Source of the DNA: Corallococcus coralloides DSM 2259
GTDB lineage: Bacteria > Myxococcota > Myxococcia > Myxococcales > Myxococcaceae
NCBI RefSeq assembly: GCF_000255295.1
Contig: NC_017030.1
Span: 9,274,328-9,338,327, forward strand
Direction of reading: 5' to 3'
DNA: 64,000 nt
Shown: positions 42,215 to 54,378 of the stretch, one piece after another
Numbering within the stretch: the first letter of the stretch is position 1
Layout: the number at the start of each line of letters is the position of its first letter
Made by a program: the position numbers and the translations under genes
Notes under the pieces: generated by a model
Databases searched by the model: none
The model's input: the letters and a program-made list of their open reading frames with translations, nothing else
What the model was told of the DNA's origin: nothing

Positions 42215-43075
42215 ATGGCCAGGAAGCGCATTGGTGAGCTGCTCGTGGAACGCGGCGCGATCACCCCCGAGCAGTTGGAGGCGGGGCTCGCGGCGCAGCG
42301 GCAGACGCGGCAGCGGTTGGGCGTGACGCTCATCGGGCAGGGCGCCATCACGGAAGCCACGCTGGCCCAGGCGCTCAGCGAGGCGCTGGGGATGCCGCAG
42401 GTGGACCTGGCGGCGATCACCCCGGACTGGGCGGCGGTGCACCTGCTGCGCGCGCGCTTCTGCGAACAGCACGACCTGTTCCCGTACGCGCTGGAGAACG
42501 TGGGCGGCAAGCGCCAGTTGGTGGTGGCGATGGCTGATCCGCTGAACATCACCGCCATCGAAGAGATTGAGTTCACCAGCGGACTGAAGGTCAGCGGCCG
42601 GGTGACGGCGCTGTCCGCGGTGCGCGGCGCCATCCTGCGCTACTACCACAAGGTCCCCGTGGCCACGGGCCCCCGCCCCGCTCCGGCGCGTCCGCCAGCA
42701 AGGGCCGCTCCGGCGCCCGCGCGGCCGGCCGTGGTGGAGGACGACGAGGAGGTCATCGTCGGCGAGGAGCTGCCCGCGTCGGAGAAGACGCAGCGCACGT
42801 CGCTGGCGGACCTCATCCGCGAGCGCGAGGAGCAGGCGAAGCGCAAGCGCGGCGGCGCGGTGGACAAGGCCAAGGCCAAGGCGCCGTCGTCCGGTGGCGG
42901 CGGCGTGCTGGACGACCTGGACTACCTCTTCGGCCAGGCGGCGCGCGAGGAGCCGGACCGGCTGGAGGAGCTGGAGCGCCGCTTCTGGGCGCTGATGCGC
43001 ATCATGGCGCGCAAGGGCCTGCTCACGAACGACGAGTTCCGGCGCGAGCTGGATGACGAGGGCGGCGAGGGCTGA
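42215..43075 (+). CDS. GspE N-terminal (MshEN) domain protein
   Basis: 286 residues. The first 130 residues match the N-terminal domain of type II secretion/pilus ATPases: RIGELLVERGAITPEQLEAGL, LGVTLIGQGAITEATLAQALSEALGMPQVDL and VVAMADPLNITAIEEIEFTSG. MshEN domains can bind cyclic-di-GMP. A Pro/Ala linker (~150-170) and an acidic helical tail follow; there is no ATPase domain. It is divergent from aglR; a link to motility is only suggested by position. Confidence 0.85.
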   Translation: MARKRIGELLVERGAITPEQLEAGLAAQRQTRQRLGVTLIGQGAITEATLAQALSEALGMPQVDLAAITPDWAAVHLLRARFCEQHDLFPYALENVGGKRQLVVAMADPLNITAIEEIEFTSGLKVSGRVTALSAVRGAILRYYHKVPVATGPRPAPARPPARAAPAPARPAVVEDDEEVIVGEELPASEKTQRTSLADLIREREEQAKRKRGGAVDKAKAKAPSSGGGGVLDDLDYLFGQAAREEPDRLEELERRFWALMRIMARKGLLTNDEFRRELDDEGGEG

Positions 43076-43096
43076 AGCGCCCCCCGCCGCTCGCGC

Positions 43097-45008
<1,912 letters not shown>

Positions 45009-45019
<11 letters not shown>

Positions 45020-46967
45020 GGGAGCTGGCCTTGTCCAAGTCGAGGATCTGCTTCGCCCCCACGTACGACTTCACCTCGAAGCGGGTGATCTTCCCGATCT
45101 TCCGGACGATCTCCGCCATGCGCTCCGCCTCGCGGTAGATGATGTCCACCGGCCTGTAGGCGAAGTCCTCCTCCTTGAGCTTGCGCTTGAGCAGCTCCGC
45201 GTAGCCCATCACGGAGGTGAGGGGCTGGTTGAGCTCGTGGGCCGCGGTGCCGGCGAGCGCGACGATGACGGCGTTCTTCTCGCTCTCCTCCAGCCGCGTC
45301 TCCACGTCGTACAGCTTGCGCTCCAGCTGCACCCGGTCCCGGAGGTCCGTGAAGATGCCCACGGTGAAGGACTCGCGGCCGCCCTCGTAGACGATGGAGG
45401 CCGTCATGTTCACGGGCACGCGCTCACCGGAGCGGTGCATGAGTTCCTGGCGCGTGAGCGACAGCCGGCCCTTGCCGCCCATGTCCGGTCCACGCAGCTG
45501 GGCCATGATGCGCTGGGCCTCGCCGGGCGGGTAGAGCTGGAGTGCGTTGAGCTTCTCCTGGGCCTCCTGCGCGGTGTAGCCGCACATGGCCTCCGCGCCC
45601 TTGTTGAAGAGGATGATGCGCCCCTTCAGGTCGGCCGCGATGATGGCGTCCACCGACGAGTCGATGAGCCGCTCCAGGAAGTCCTTCGTGTTGCGCAGCT
45701 CGTCCTCCAGCTTGCGCGCGTGCGTCACGTCGCGGAAGGACAGGATGGTGGCCGCGTCCTCGTCGCGCAGCGGCGCCGCGGACATGGACAGCGTGAGGCA
45801 CCTTCCCGCGGGCGTGCGCACCACCACGTCCACGCCCATGCGCGCTTCACCGCGCGACGCGGACGTCACCAGCTCCATCAGCACGCCGTCATCCACCGGC
45901 TGGGTGATTTGGTTCAGGTGCTTGCCCCGGGCCTCACCGGCGGTCGTGTCCAGCATCTGCGCGCCCGCGGGGTTGAGCGACAGCACGGCGGCCTCGTCGT
46001 CGAGGATGGCCACGCCCTCGCTCACGTGGGCGAAGAAGAGCTGGTAGGGCTTGAAGGACGCGGCCTTCTCCTCCGCCGCGAGCCGCGCCGTCTGCACGGA
46101 CTGGAGCACCGACGCGCTCCGGAGCGCCACCGCCGTCGCGTGGGCCACCGTGGTGAGGAAGTCGATTTCGCGCGAGCTGAAGGTCCGCCTGCGCCCGGCC
46201 GCGCGCAAGAGCAGCACGCCGCGCACCTGGCCGCGGATGGGCAGGGGCAGCGCGGCGATGGCGTGGATGCCTCGCGCGGCCACGGCCCGGCGCTCCAGGT
46301 CGCCCAGGAGCGGGTGCGTGGCGGCCTCCTGCATGACCACGGGCTTGCCGGTGCGCACCACCTCGCGGATTTCCGGATAGCGCGCCAGGTCGATGCGCAG
46401 GTCCTTCATGCCCGGGTCGTCGCTGGCGGCGACGATGACGCCTTCGTCCACGCCGCCGCCCACCATCACCAGCGTGGCGCGCGCGATGTCCAGTTGCTCC
46501 GCCAGACGCCGCGTCACGCCGTGCAGGAGCGCTTCCACGTCGGAGCTCTCCGCGTAGTCGGCGGTGAGCTCCAGCAGCAGCGCCAGGTCCGTCTGGCTGC
46601 GGGCCTGCTCTTCACGCTCGCGGTGGCGCTCCGCGGCGCGCTGCAGGCGCCAGGTGAGCTCGTGCGACAGCCCCTGGTGGGTGACGATGTCCGCGGGGCG
46701 CAGCGTGTCCACGGCGGCGAAGCCGCGCGAATCCGGGGACACCACCGCGAGCAGCGTGAGGTGCGGCCCGTTGAGGGACGTGAGCAGCTCCACCACCGCG
46801 GGGCCGCAGCCGGGGGCGGTGAGGTCCACCAGCGCCAGGGCCGCGTCGTCCGGGTCGTCCACCACGCGCAGGCCCGCGCGCTCGGCGGCGGCGTTCAGGG
46901 GTTCTCGAGCCACCGACCCGGGGGGGACCAGGACGATGCCGAAGGCGGGTTCCGACGGGGCCGACAC
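45009..46967 (-). CDS. Receiver-GAF-PAS-PAS-HisKA protein lacking an ATPase domain
   Basis: 652 residues from a GTG. Order: degenerate receiver-like domain (1-~110, Asp 48 present but the N-terminal acid pair missing), GAF (~125-275), two PAS domains (~300-415 and ~425-550) and a HisKA helix with GTAAHELNQPLTSV, His at 577. The protein ends 75 residues after that His, without N-box or G-boxes. This looks like a genuine end, not a frameshift: the stop is inside the start of the next kinase, overlapping by 11 nt. It may be phosphorylated by, or dimerise with, the neighbouring complete kinase. Confidence 0.85.
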
Positions 46968-47020
46968 GGGGGCGCAGGACTCCGGAGCGAGGGGGCCCGG
47001 AGTCTACACAACCCCCGGGG

Positions 47021-48700
47021 TCAGGGGCAGCCTGACTCGAAGGCGCCCTGGTCCGGCGCCGCTCCGCAGTAGGGCAGCCCCAGGGACAGGCCAGCCTCGC
47101 GCGCGGGGGACTGCGCGGCCAGCTGGTAGTCGTCCGCGCCCGTGTCCACGAAGGCAGGCGCGCGCTCCTGGGAGCGCTTGTCCAGGCCAGCCTTCGTGCG
47201 CCAGTCCGCCAGCCCCACGGTGGCGCCATCCAGGCTGAACACCGCCGCGCCGCCGCTCCGGTAGTACAGGTTGCCATCCACCACCGCGCCGCTCCGGCCC
47301 GAGCCACCGCGCGCGGCGATGCCACAGCCGGCGAAGATGTTGTTGCGCACGTCCAGGCCCTGGCTCGCGCCGTTGGAGCCCGTGCCGAAGATGAGGCACG
47401 CGCCGCTCAGGTTCCACACAGTGTTGTGCTGCACCTTCACGTCCACGGACGCGTCCACGCGGATGCCAGTGCCCTCCTCGCCGTCCGCATCTCCCAGACC
47501 GTCGTGGATGAGGTTGCGGCGCAGGATGACGCGCGTGGGGGGCGCGCCCTCGCGGTTGCCACCAATCTGGATGGCGCGCGCGTTGGCGTAGAAGACGTTG
47601 TCCTCCAGCGTGACGTCGGACGGGGACATGTGGACGATGATGCCCTCGCCCGCGGAGGTGGACACGGCGCGGTGGTTGTAGATGGTGTTGCCGCGCAACG
47701 TGACGTGGGTGCACGTCTTGATGTCCGCGCCGTTCTCCCGGTTGTCGTGGAGCTGGTTGTCCTCCACGAGCAGGTTGTCGAACGGCGTGCCCGGGTTGGT
47801 GGCGCCGCCCTCCGGTCCCAGGCACTGCACGCCGTCGCCGGAGTTGTGGTGGATGTCATTGCCGCGCACGGTGACGTTGCTGGCGGAGGTCTGCACCGCG
47901 ACGCCGTGGCTGTCCACGTCGCCCTGGTCGAAGTGGGAGATGTCGTTGTCCTCGATGAGGACGTCGTGCGCCTTCTCCGTCACGTAGACGCCCGCGCCCT
48001 CCGTGCCGTTCTTCACGATGCTGTCGCGGAGCACGCCGTGGTGCGCGCCCGCGCCGCGCCACATCACCGCGAAGGCGGACTCGCCGCCCACGTCCACCGT
48101 GAGCCCCTGGAGGTTCCAGTACGCGCCGCTCACGTCCACCAGCGCCGTCTCGCCAATGGAGCCGCCCTTGAGGATGGCCGTGGCGCCCGGCGCGGCCCTC
48201 AGCGTCAGCGGCTTGTCCGCCGTGCCCTGACGCTCCTTCAGCTCCACGTGCTCGCGCCACGTGCCGGACTGGAGGAACACCGCCTCGCCGGGCTTCACCA
48301 GGGACACCGCTCGCGCCACCGTGCGCAGGGGCAGCGCTTCCGTGCCCGCCGCGGAGTCGTTGCCGCTGGGGGACACCCAGAGCACGCGCGTGTATTGCGG
48401 CTCGGCGGGCGGCGGCGGTTCGGGCTCTTGCGGCTCCGTGGGCGGTGGGTCTACCGGATCCGCAGGCGGATCCGTGGGCGTGGTACCGCCGTCGGTGGCG
48501 ACGCCTCCGTCCTCGTCAGGGGACGTGCCCGCGTCGGCCGGTGTCTGGGGTCTTCCGGGCGGAGTGACGATGGGCGGACCGGACGTGCCCGGAGGTGTGG
48601 CTGTCGCGGGCGAGGGCTCGACCTTGCCGGTACAGCCGACGGTGCCAGCAAGCATCCCGGTGGCGCAGACGATGGTCGTCAGGGTCTGGCGGAAGCGCAT
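47021..48700 (-). CDS. Secreted right-handed beta-helix lipoprotein
   Basis: 559 residues. A lipoprotein signal ends AGTVGC. Residues ~25-100 are a Pro/Thr/Asp-rich linker. The rest is a parallel beta-helix: repeated N-rich turns such as VLIEDNDISHF, VTVRGNDIHHN, LLVEDNQLHDN, VTLRGNTIYNH, VTLEDNVFYAN and VKVQHNTVWN, as in pectate lyase-like and NosD/DUF1565 proteins. The start of the helix (LWVSPSGNDSAAGTEALPLRTVARAV) is the usual DUF1565 entry. A surface polysaccharide-binding or -cleaving role is plausible. GAGGAG precedes ATG 48700. Confidence 0.85.
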   Translation of the reverse strand: MRFRQTLTTIVCATGMLAGTVGCTGKVEPSPATATPPGTSGPPIVTPPGRPQTPADAGTSPDEDGGVATDGGTTPTDPPADPVDPPPTEPQEPEPPPPAEPQYTRVLWVSPSGNDSAAGTEALPLRTVARAVSLVKPGEAVFLQSGTWREHVELKERQGTADKPLTLRAAPGATAILKGGSIGETALVDVSGAYWNLQGLTVDVGGESAFAVMWRGAGAHHGVLRDSIVKNGTEGAGVYVTEKAHDVLIEDNDISHFDQGDVDSHGVAVQTSASNVTVRGNDIHHNSGDGVQCLGPEGGATNPGTPFDNLLVEDNQLHDNRENGADIKTCTHVTLRGNTIYNHRAVSTSAGEGIIVHMSPSDVTLEDNVFYANARAIQIGGNREGAPPTRVILRRNLIHDGLGDADGEEGTGIRVDASVDVKVQHNTVWNLSGACLIFGTGSNGASQGLDVRNNIFAGCGIAARGGSGRSGAVVDGNLYYRSGGAAVFSLDGATVGLADWRTKAGLDKRSQERAPAFVDTGADDYQLAAQSPAREAGLSLGLPYCGAAPDQGAFESGCP

Positions 48701-48904
48701 GTGGACTCCTCGTAGGGGTTCACGGCGCGGGGGTGCGCTCGCGGGGTCGGCGGGCAACGGGAACACGCGTGCCGAGCATTCCCCGTCAGCCGTGGACTTC
48801 ACCGCCGCCTGGTCGCAGGGCAGCCGGGCAGGAATGTGAATCCGCGCGGTTGGGCCTGGCGCCAGGGACCCGCGAATGTGCCGGGGGGTGGTCACCGCAC
48901 GCAG

Positions 48905-48946
48905 AAACACCCGGGCCGTGTTCCCCGGCATGAGGAACACGGCCCG
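48905..48946 (-). terminator. Terminator of the glutaredoxin gene
   Basis: A 13-bp perfect stem (CGGGCCGTGTTCC) with a 9-nt loop and a weak GTTTCT tail on the minus strand, 23 bp past the stop. Confidence 0.55.
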
Positions 48947-48968
48947 GATGCGGCGACGGATGACGGCT

Positions 48969-49247
48969 TCAGGGGGAAGCGGAGTCCTGGGCCTCCCGGC
49001 CGAGGAGCGCATCCAGTTCCCCGCGAGCCTCCAGGTCATACAGGTCATCGCAGCCGCCGACATGACGGCCCGCGATGAAGATCTGGGGCACGGTCTGACG
49101 ACCGCAGCGCCGCATCATCTCTTCGTGTCGCGCTTCGTCCGCGGCGACATCCACCTTCTGGAACTCGCAGCCCTTCTCGTTGAGCAGGTCCATGGCCTGC
49201 CGCGAATAGGGGCAGGTGCGCTTCATGTAGACGACGACCTCGAGCAT
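48969..49247 (-). CDS. grxC: Glutaredoxin
   Basis: 92 residues from ATG 49247 (AGGAGGT five nt upstream); the longer frame has no support. The active site is CPYS (residues 12-15), a variant of CPYC with the second Cys replaced by Ser, so monothiol chemistry is expected. The glutathione-binding TVPQIFI and GGCDDL follow. It catalyses glutathione-dependent thiol exchange. The Asp/Ser tail is short. It lies 85 bp downstream of the acyltransferase-like gene. Confidence 0.9.
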   Translation of the reverse strand: MLEVVVYMKRTCPYSRQAMDLLNEKGCEFQKVDVAADEARHEEMMRRCGRQTVPQIFIAGRHVGGCDDLYDLEARGELDALLGREAQDSASP

Positions 49248-49332
49248 CACGACCTCCTGCGTCGAAGGGTGGGGACGCATCCCGCGGCCCGCAACCCGGC
49301 ACGAGTGCGTTTGCACCCCTGCCCGTCCCCCT

Positions 49333-50478
49333 TCAGCGGACGCCAGACACGGGCACGGTCGCGGGCAGGCGCGCGCTGGCCTCCCGGGCACGTCCGCGCA
49401 GGTCCCACGCATAGAGGGCACACCACTGGAGCCCAGCGGTGAACACGAACAGCAGCGGCCACAGCGGCGTGTAGTGCAGCCGCAGGAGGTACAGGCCTGC
49501 GTAGTACACGTAGAACTGGACCACGAACGCGAGCAGCGAGTGCCGGCCGACGACGCTCGCCGCGCGCAGGTAACGCGACAGGTATCCGGCCTGCTCGGCG
49601 CGCATCAAGAGCCCCAGCAGCGCGAGCGCCGTGCCGCCATAGAGCGCGACATAGGCGGGCCCCGGCGGGTACTTCTGCGCCTGCGACGTGAGCGCCATCA
49701 GCGTGTCGAAGCCCGCGCCGTGCCACAGGTGGTGCACCGCGATGTGGAGCACCACCAGCCCAGCGCCGCCCATGGCGATGCCCAGGCCCACGAGTTCGAA
49801 GCGGCGCCCCACGCCCTTCACGTCCGCGCGGCCCCACGTCCCCAGCCACTCACCGAACATGCTGCCCACCAGGTACACGCCCAGCCACGGCACCACCGGA
49901 AAGCCGGAGAGCAGCACGGACAGGTCGCGCTGACCGAAGAAGACCTCCTTGAACGCGCGCGCCACGACCCACTCCGGCCACCAGCACAGGCTCACCGCCC
50001 AGCTCAGCGCGAACAACCCCAGCCCCAGCACCGCGCGGGCCCGTCCATTCAGCCGCGTCACCATCCAGGGCCCCACGAGCAGCGCCACCGCGAGGGTGTC
50101 CGTCACCGGCAGGGCTCGCAGCAGGACCCACGGCTCGTCCGGCCAGAAGTGGTACGTGGGCACGATGAGCAGGTGGCCCGCGGTGAGCAGGAACAGGCCC
50201 CGGCGCTGGAGCCGCGTGCGCAGCGGGCCGAAGTCTCGGCTGCGCGCGTACAGGAGCCCCAGCATCAGGCCGCTGATGACCATGAAGCCGGGCGTGGCCA
50301 GCCGCGTCAGCAGGTTGAGCCGCTCGCGCAGATGCGCGGCCTCACCGCCCAGTGGATAGAGATATGCGTCCGCGAAATGCGAGAGGAACACGAGCAACAT
50401 CACCGTGCCCCGCATGGCATCCACCGCTTCCAGCCGCCCCGAGGCGGACCTCGCCCCTGGCACCTGCTCGCGCTGCAT
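49333..50478 (-). CDS. Membrane acyltransferase-like protein (DUF1624/OpgC type)
   Basis: 381 residues from ATG 50478 (AAGGA six nt upstream). About ten membrane segments. The start RLEAVDAMRGTVMLLVFLSHFADAY is the conserved D-x-x-R-G ... H signature of membrane acyltransferases of the heparan-glucosaminide/OpgC group. Later, LATPGFMVISGLMLGLLYARS fits the same. It could acetylate or succinylate a surface glycan. The 50479-50762 region divergent from the U32 gene holds a GC hairpin (50525-50542) in its leader. Confidence 0.8.
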   Translation of the reverse strand: MQREQVPGARSASGRLEAVDAMRGTVMLLVFLSHFADAYLYPLGGEAAHLRERLNLLTRLATPGFMVISGLMLGLLYARSRDFGPLRTRLQRRGLFLLTAGHLLIVPTYHFWPDEPWVLLRALPVTDTLAVALLVGPWMVTRLNGRARAVLGLGLFALSWAVSLCWWPEWVVARAFKEVFFGQRDLSVLLSGFPVVPWLGVYLVGSMFGEWLGTWGRADVKGVGRRFELVGLGIAMGGAGLVVLHIAVHHLWHGAGFDTLMALTSQAQKYPPGPAYVALYGGTALALLGLLMRAEQAGYLSRYLRAASVVGRHSLLAFVVQFYVYYAGLYLLRLHYTPLWPLLFVFTAGLQWCALYAWDLRGRAREASARLPATVPVSGVR

Positions 50479-50762
50479 GGGAAATCCTTTCGGAAGAAGG
50501 CGCGCGGTCTTTGATGGCATCCCCCACCCGCCTTCGCGGGTGCCTGCCCTGCGCGCCTGACGACAGGAATAGCACCGCCGGAATCAAAGACAAACATTCG
50601 GCGGCCAAACCCTTGTCACTGGAATCCTTGTCGCGCCAAGCATCGACTCTGGATTGAGCGCCGGCAGGGATGGGTGGGCCGCCGGGCCGGGTGCCCGCCC
50701 GGTGGGGAGGTGGACGGGCATCAAGAGGGGAGCGGCGGGAGCGGGCGTGCTAGGTAGGAGTC

Positions 50763-53372
50763 ATGTCTCCCCGACGCCCCGAAATCCTCGCCCCCGCTGG
50801 TGACCTGGAGTCGTTGCGTGCCGCCCTCGCCAGTGGCGCGGACGCCGTCTACTTCGGGCTCGATGAAGGCTTCAACGCGCGAGCCCGCGCGGAGAACTTC
50901 TCGCTCGAGCGGTTGCCTGAGACGGTGGGGCTCATCCACCGGGCGGGCGCGCGGGCCTACGTGACGCTGAACACGCTGGTGTTCGAGCCGGAGCTCCCGG
51001 TGGTGGAGCACCTGTTGCGCGGCGTGGCAAAGGCAGGCGTGGACGCGCTCATCGTGCAGGACCCGGCGGTGGCGCTGCTCGCGCGGGCCATCTGCCCCCA
51101 ACTGGAGCTGCACGCGTCCACGCAGATGACGCTGTCCAGCGCGGAAGGGGCGCGGTTCGCCACGGGCCTGGGCTTCACGCGCATGGTGGTGCCGCGCGAG
51201 CTGTCGGTGGCGGAGATCCGCCGGCTGGCGTCGCAGACGGACATCGAGCTGGAGGTCTTCATCCACGGCGCGCTCTGCATGTCGTGGAGCGGCCAATGCC
51301 TCACGAGCGAAGCGTGGGGTGGCCGGTCCGCCAACCGCGGCCAGTGCGCGCAGTCGTGCCGGCTGCCGTACGACCTGGTGGTGGACGGCGAGACGCGCGA
51401 CCTGGGCGAGGTGAAGTACCTGCTCAGCCCCAAGGACCTGGCGGGCGTGCGCGCGGTGCCGGAGCTGGCGGACATTGGCGTGCACAGCCTGAAGATTGAA
51501 GGCCGGCTCAAGGGTCCGGCGTACGTCTCCAGCACGGTGCAGGGCTACCGCCGCTGGCTGGACGGCGTGATGGCTGGCAAGCCCGACAGCGTGCGGCTGG
51601 CGAAGGACCTGGCCGAGATGTCGCTGTCGTACAGCCGGGGCTTCTCCCACGGCTTCCTGGCGGGCTCCGACCACCAGACGCTGGTGGAGGGGCGCTTCCC
51701 GAAGCACCGCGGGCTGTACCTGGGCCGGGTGCATGCGGTGTCCGGCAAGGACGTGCTCGTGGTGCCGGGCGACCGGCCGTGGACGGGCGCGCTGGGTCTG
51801 GGCGACGAGCGTCCGGAGGCTCCGGCGGGCAACGTGTCCGCGCCGCTCACGGGTGAGCCCGACCCCGCGGACGTGGATCCGCGTCCGGGCATGGGCGTGG
51901 TGTTCGACGCGGGCGCGCCGGAGGACAAGCACGAGCCGGGTGGTCCCATCTTCCGCGTGGAGCGCGAGGGTGACGCGTGGGTGCTGGGCTTCGGCCATCC
52001 GGGTCCGGACCTGGGCCGCGTGGCGCCGGGCCAGCGCGTGTGGCTGAACAGCGACCCTGCGCTCGCGCGGCGCACGGGCGATTTGCTCGCGGAGGGTGAG
52101 CCCGAGGGCCGCATCCCGCTGTCGCTTTGGGTCTCCGGCTCGGAGGGCACGCCGCTGCGCGTGCGGATGAGCACCGCGCGGTTCACGCGCGAGGCGACGG
52201 GCACGACGCTGCTCGCGCCGTCGCGGGGCGCGGGTGTGGACGCGGCGCTGCTCAAGGACAAGCTGGCCGCGCTGGGCGGCACGTCGTTCCACCTGGCGGA
52301 GCTGGACGCGTCCGGCCTGGCGCCGGGACTGCACCTGCCGGTGTCGGAGCTGAAGGCGCTGCGGCGGCAGCTGGTGGCGGAGCTGACGGCGGACGTGGAG
52401 CGCGGCCCCGCGCGGACCGTGAGCACGGAGGCGGTGGAGGCTGGCGTGCGTCAGGACCTGCTGGCGAAGGTGGCTTCGCGGCCGGCGGAGGAGGCGCCCC
52501 GGTTGCTGCCGCTGTGCCGCAACGACGCGCAGCTGGAGGCGGTCATCGCCGCGGGCCTGCGCGAGGTGGAGCTGGACTGGATGGAGATGGTGGGGCTCCA
52601 GAAGGCGGTGGAGCGGGCACGCGCTGCGGGGCTGCGCGTCACCATCGCCACGGTGCGCGTGCAGAAGCCGGGCGAGGAGGGCTACGACACGCGCCTGGAC
52701 CGGCTGCGCCCGGACGCGGTGCTGGTGCGCCACTGGGGCGCGATGATGCATTTCCTGGAGCAGCCGGCGGGAGCTTCGCGGCCGGTGCTGCACGGGGACT
52801 TCTCGCTGAACGTCACGAACTCACTGACGGCGGCGCACCTGTTGAGCCTGGGGCTGGACACGCTGACGGTGTCGCACGACCTGGATTCGGAGCAGTTGTT
52901 CGCGCTCTTGGAGCAGGCGCCGGCGCACCGGTTCGCGGTGGCGCTGCACCACCACATCGCGACGTTCCACACGGAGCACTGCGTGTATTCACACACGCTG
53001 TCCAACGGGCGCGACTACAAGACCTGCGGGCGGCCGTGTGAGAAGCACGCCATCGCGCTGAAGGACCGGCTGGGTTTGGAGCATCCGGTCATCGTGGACG
53101 TGGGCTGCCGCAACACGGTGTTCAACGCGCAGGCGCAGAGCGCGGCGTCGCTGGTGCCCCGGCTGCTGGAGCGTGGCGTGCGGCGCTTCCGCGTGGAGTT
53201 CGTGCGCGAGACGCGCGAGGAGGCGACTCGGGTCCTGGGCGCGTATCAGGAGCTGCTCGCGGGCAGGCTGTCGCCCGCGGAGGCGGTGAAGCGCGCGGCG
53301 GTGCACGAGCAGTTCGGCGTCACGCGCGGCACGATGCAGGTGCTCAAGCACCCGGCGGCGAACGCGCGCTGA
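50763..53372 (+). CDS. U32 family peptidase/RNA-modification protein
   Basis: 869 residues. The N-terminal two-thirds of the first 330 residues are the U32 core: EILAPAGDLESLRAALASGADAVYFGL, HASTQMTLSS, the signature EVFIHGALCMSWSGQC, and SANRGQCAQSCRLPY with the clustered Cys that bind an iron-sulfur cluster in some members. The C-terminal part (~530-869) has a second set of Cys (TEHCVYSHTLSNGRDYKTCGRPCEKH). Related proteins (RlhA, TrhP) hydroxylate RNA rather than cleave protein. The long form with an extra domain is common in bacteria. Cytosolic. Confidence 0.9.
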   Translation: MSPRRPEILAPAGDLESLRAALASGADAVYFGLDEGFNARARAENFSLERLPETVGLIHRAGARAYVTLNTLVFEPELPVVEHLLRGVAKAGVDALIVQDPAVALLARAICPQLELHASTQMTLSSAEGARFATGLGFTRMVVPRELSVAEIRRLASQTDIELEVFIHGALCMSWSGQCLTSEAWGGRSANRGQCAQSCRLPYDLVVDGETRDLGEVKYLLSPKDLAGVRAVPELADIGVHSLKIEGRLKGPAYVSSTVQGYRRWLDGVMAGKPDSVRLAKDLAEMSLSYSRGFSHGFLAGSDHQTLVEGRFPKHRGLYLGRVHAVSGKDVLVVPGDRPWTGALGLGDERPEAPAGNVSAPLTGEPDPADVDPRPGMGVVFDAGAPEDKHEPGGPIFRVEREGDAWVLGFGHPGPDLGRVAPGQRVWLNSDPALARRTGDLLAEGEPEGRIPLSLWVSGSEGTPLRVRMSTARFTREATGTTLLAPSRGAGVDAALLKDKLAALGGTSFHLAELDASGLAPGLHLPVSELKALRRQLVAELTADVERGPARTVSTEAVEAGVRQDLLAKVASRPAEEAPRLLPLCRNDAQLEAVIAAGLREVELDWMEMVGLQKAVERARAAGLRVTIATVRVQKPGEEGYDTRLDRLRPDAVLVRHWGAMMHFLEQPAGASRPVLHGDFSLNVTNSLTAAHLLSLGLDTLTVSHDLDSEQLFALLEQAPAHRFAVALHHHIATFHTEHCVYSHTLSNGRDYKTCGRPCEKHAIALKDRLGLEHPVIVDVGCRNTVFNAQAQSAASLVPRLLERGVRRFRVEFVRETREEATRVLGAYQELLAGRLSPAEAVKRAAVHEQFGVTRGTMQVLKHPAANAR

Positions 53373-53421
53373 GACGTGGTGTGCGCCGGGCTCCTGCTTC
53401 GGGCCCTGCCCCTCTTTTCAT

Positions 53422-54345
53422 TCAGGCGATGTGGAGCACGTCTCGATGCGATGAATTGCTCCGCAGCCACTTCATGCGCAGGAGGACGAACAGCAGCGTC
53501 ATCGCGGCGAACCACTTCCAGTGGGTGGGATCGATGCCATCTCCCGTCTGCGCGACCTGCTCCTCCAGCGCCGCCTCGCTGATGAGGATCGCCATGCCGA
53601 GCAGCAACGGTCCGATGAAGAGGGCCGCGATGCCCATCCAGGACAAGAGGTCCCGGAGGCGGGAAGCGCTCCGGAGCCACCAGGCGCGTACGAAGTAGAA
53701 CGCTCCCGACAGGAGGGGCACCGCGATTCCTCCTCGCAGCAGCCGCTCCATGCTCAACAAGGCAGGCGGCGGGTTCAGCAGTTGGCCGTTGAGGTAGAGC
53801 ACCTCGCAACCCGGCACGGGTGCTGTCCATACGGTGCAGATGCACAGGGCGGCCAACAGACACGGGCCCACGAAGGCCACCGCGACCGCGCCCCAGCCCA
53901 ACGGGTCGGTGAAGCGCCGGAGCACGGTGCTACGTCCAGGCAGGGGGCTCTGTCCCAGCCAACGGACCAGGGGCACCACTGCGCATGCCGTGAGGAGGAC
54001 GAGCCCATAGCAGACGGCGTCGACACTCCACGGCTCGGGGCGGAGCTCGGGGTACCGTGCGAGGGACCACCGGGTGATGCTCACCACGAAGGCCCAGAAG
54101 GCCAGCAGCGGTCCCATGAGGACCACCGCCACGCCAACCCACCCCAGGAGCTCCCGGACGCTCCGGCCCCAGGTCCAGGGCGATGACGCCTTCAGGCTCA
54201 GGACGTCATGACTGTCACGGGGCCCCTGCATCGACCATCGGGCCCGTAGCAACGCGACCCAGGGCACCAGGAACAACATCGCCCAGAGCAAGACCTCGAA
54301 CGGCGACGACGCCGATGGCGGATCGTCCGTGAGCGTGAACTGCAT
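53422..54345 (-). CDS. Polytopic membrane protein, unknown function
   Basis: 307 residues with about seven membrane segments. The N-terminal 40 residues and C-terminal 20 (WLRSNSSHRDVLHIA) are polar. Two internal halves look alike: each has an RDxLSW/RELLGW-type segment before a hydrophobic stretch (RSVRELLGWVGVAVVLMGPLL and SRLRDLLSWMGIAALFIGPLL), suggesting an internal duplication. No family is recognised. GGAGG precedes the ATG. Confidence 0.72.
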   Translation of the reverse strand: MQFTLTDDPPSASSPFEVLLWAMLFLVPWVALLRARWSMQGPRDSHDVLSLKASSPWTWGRSVRELLGWVGVAVVLMGPLLAFWAFVVSITRWSLARYPELRPEPWSVDAVCYGLVLLTACAVVPLVRWLGQSPLPGRSTVLRRFTDPLGWGAVAVAFVGPCLLAALCICTVWTAPVPGCEVLYLNGQLLNPPPALLSMERLLRGGIAVPLLSGAFYFVRAWWLRSASRLRDLLSWMGIAALFIGPLLLGMAILISEAALEEQVAQTGDGIDPTHWKWFAAMTLLFVLLRMKWLRSNSSHRDVLHIA

Positions 54346-54378
54346 GGGGGCACCCTCCTCCCCCGCAGTCTACCGCAG

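Noticed and set aside
49248..49421. N-terminal extension of the glutaredoxin frame
   Set aside because: The Arg/Pro/Cys-rich leader has no family match, while ATG 49247 has a strong AGGAGGT and begins the fold.
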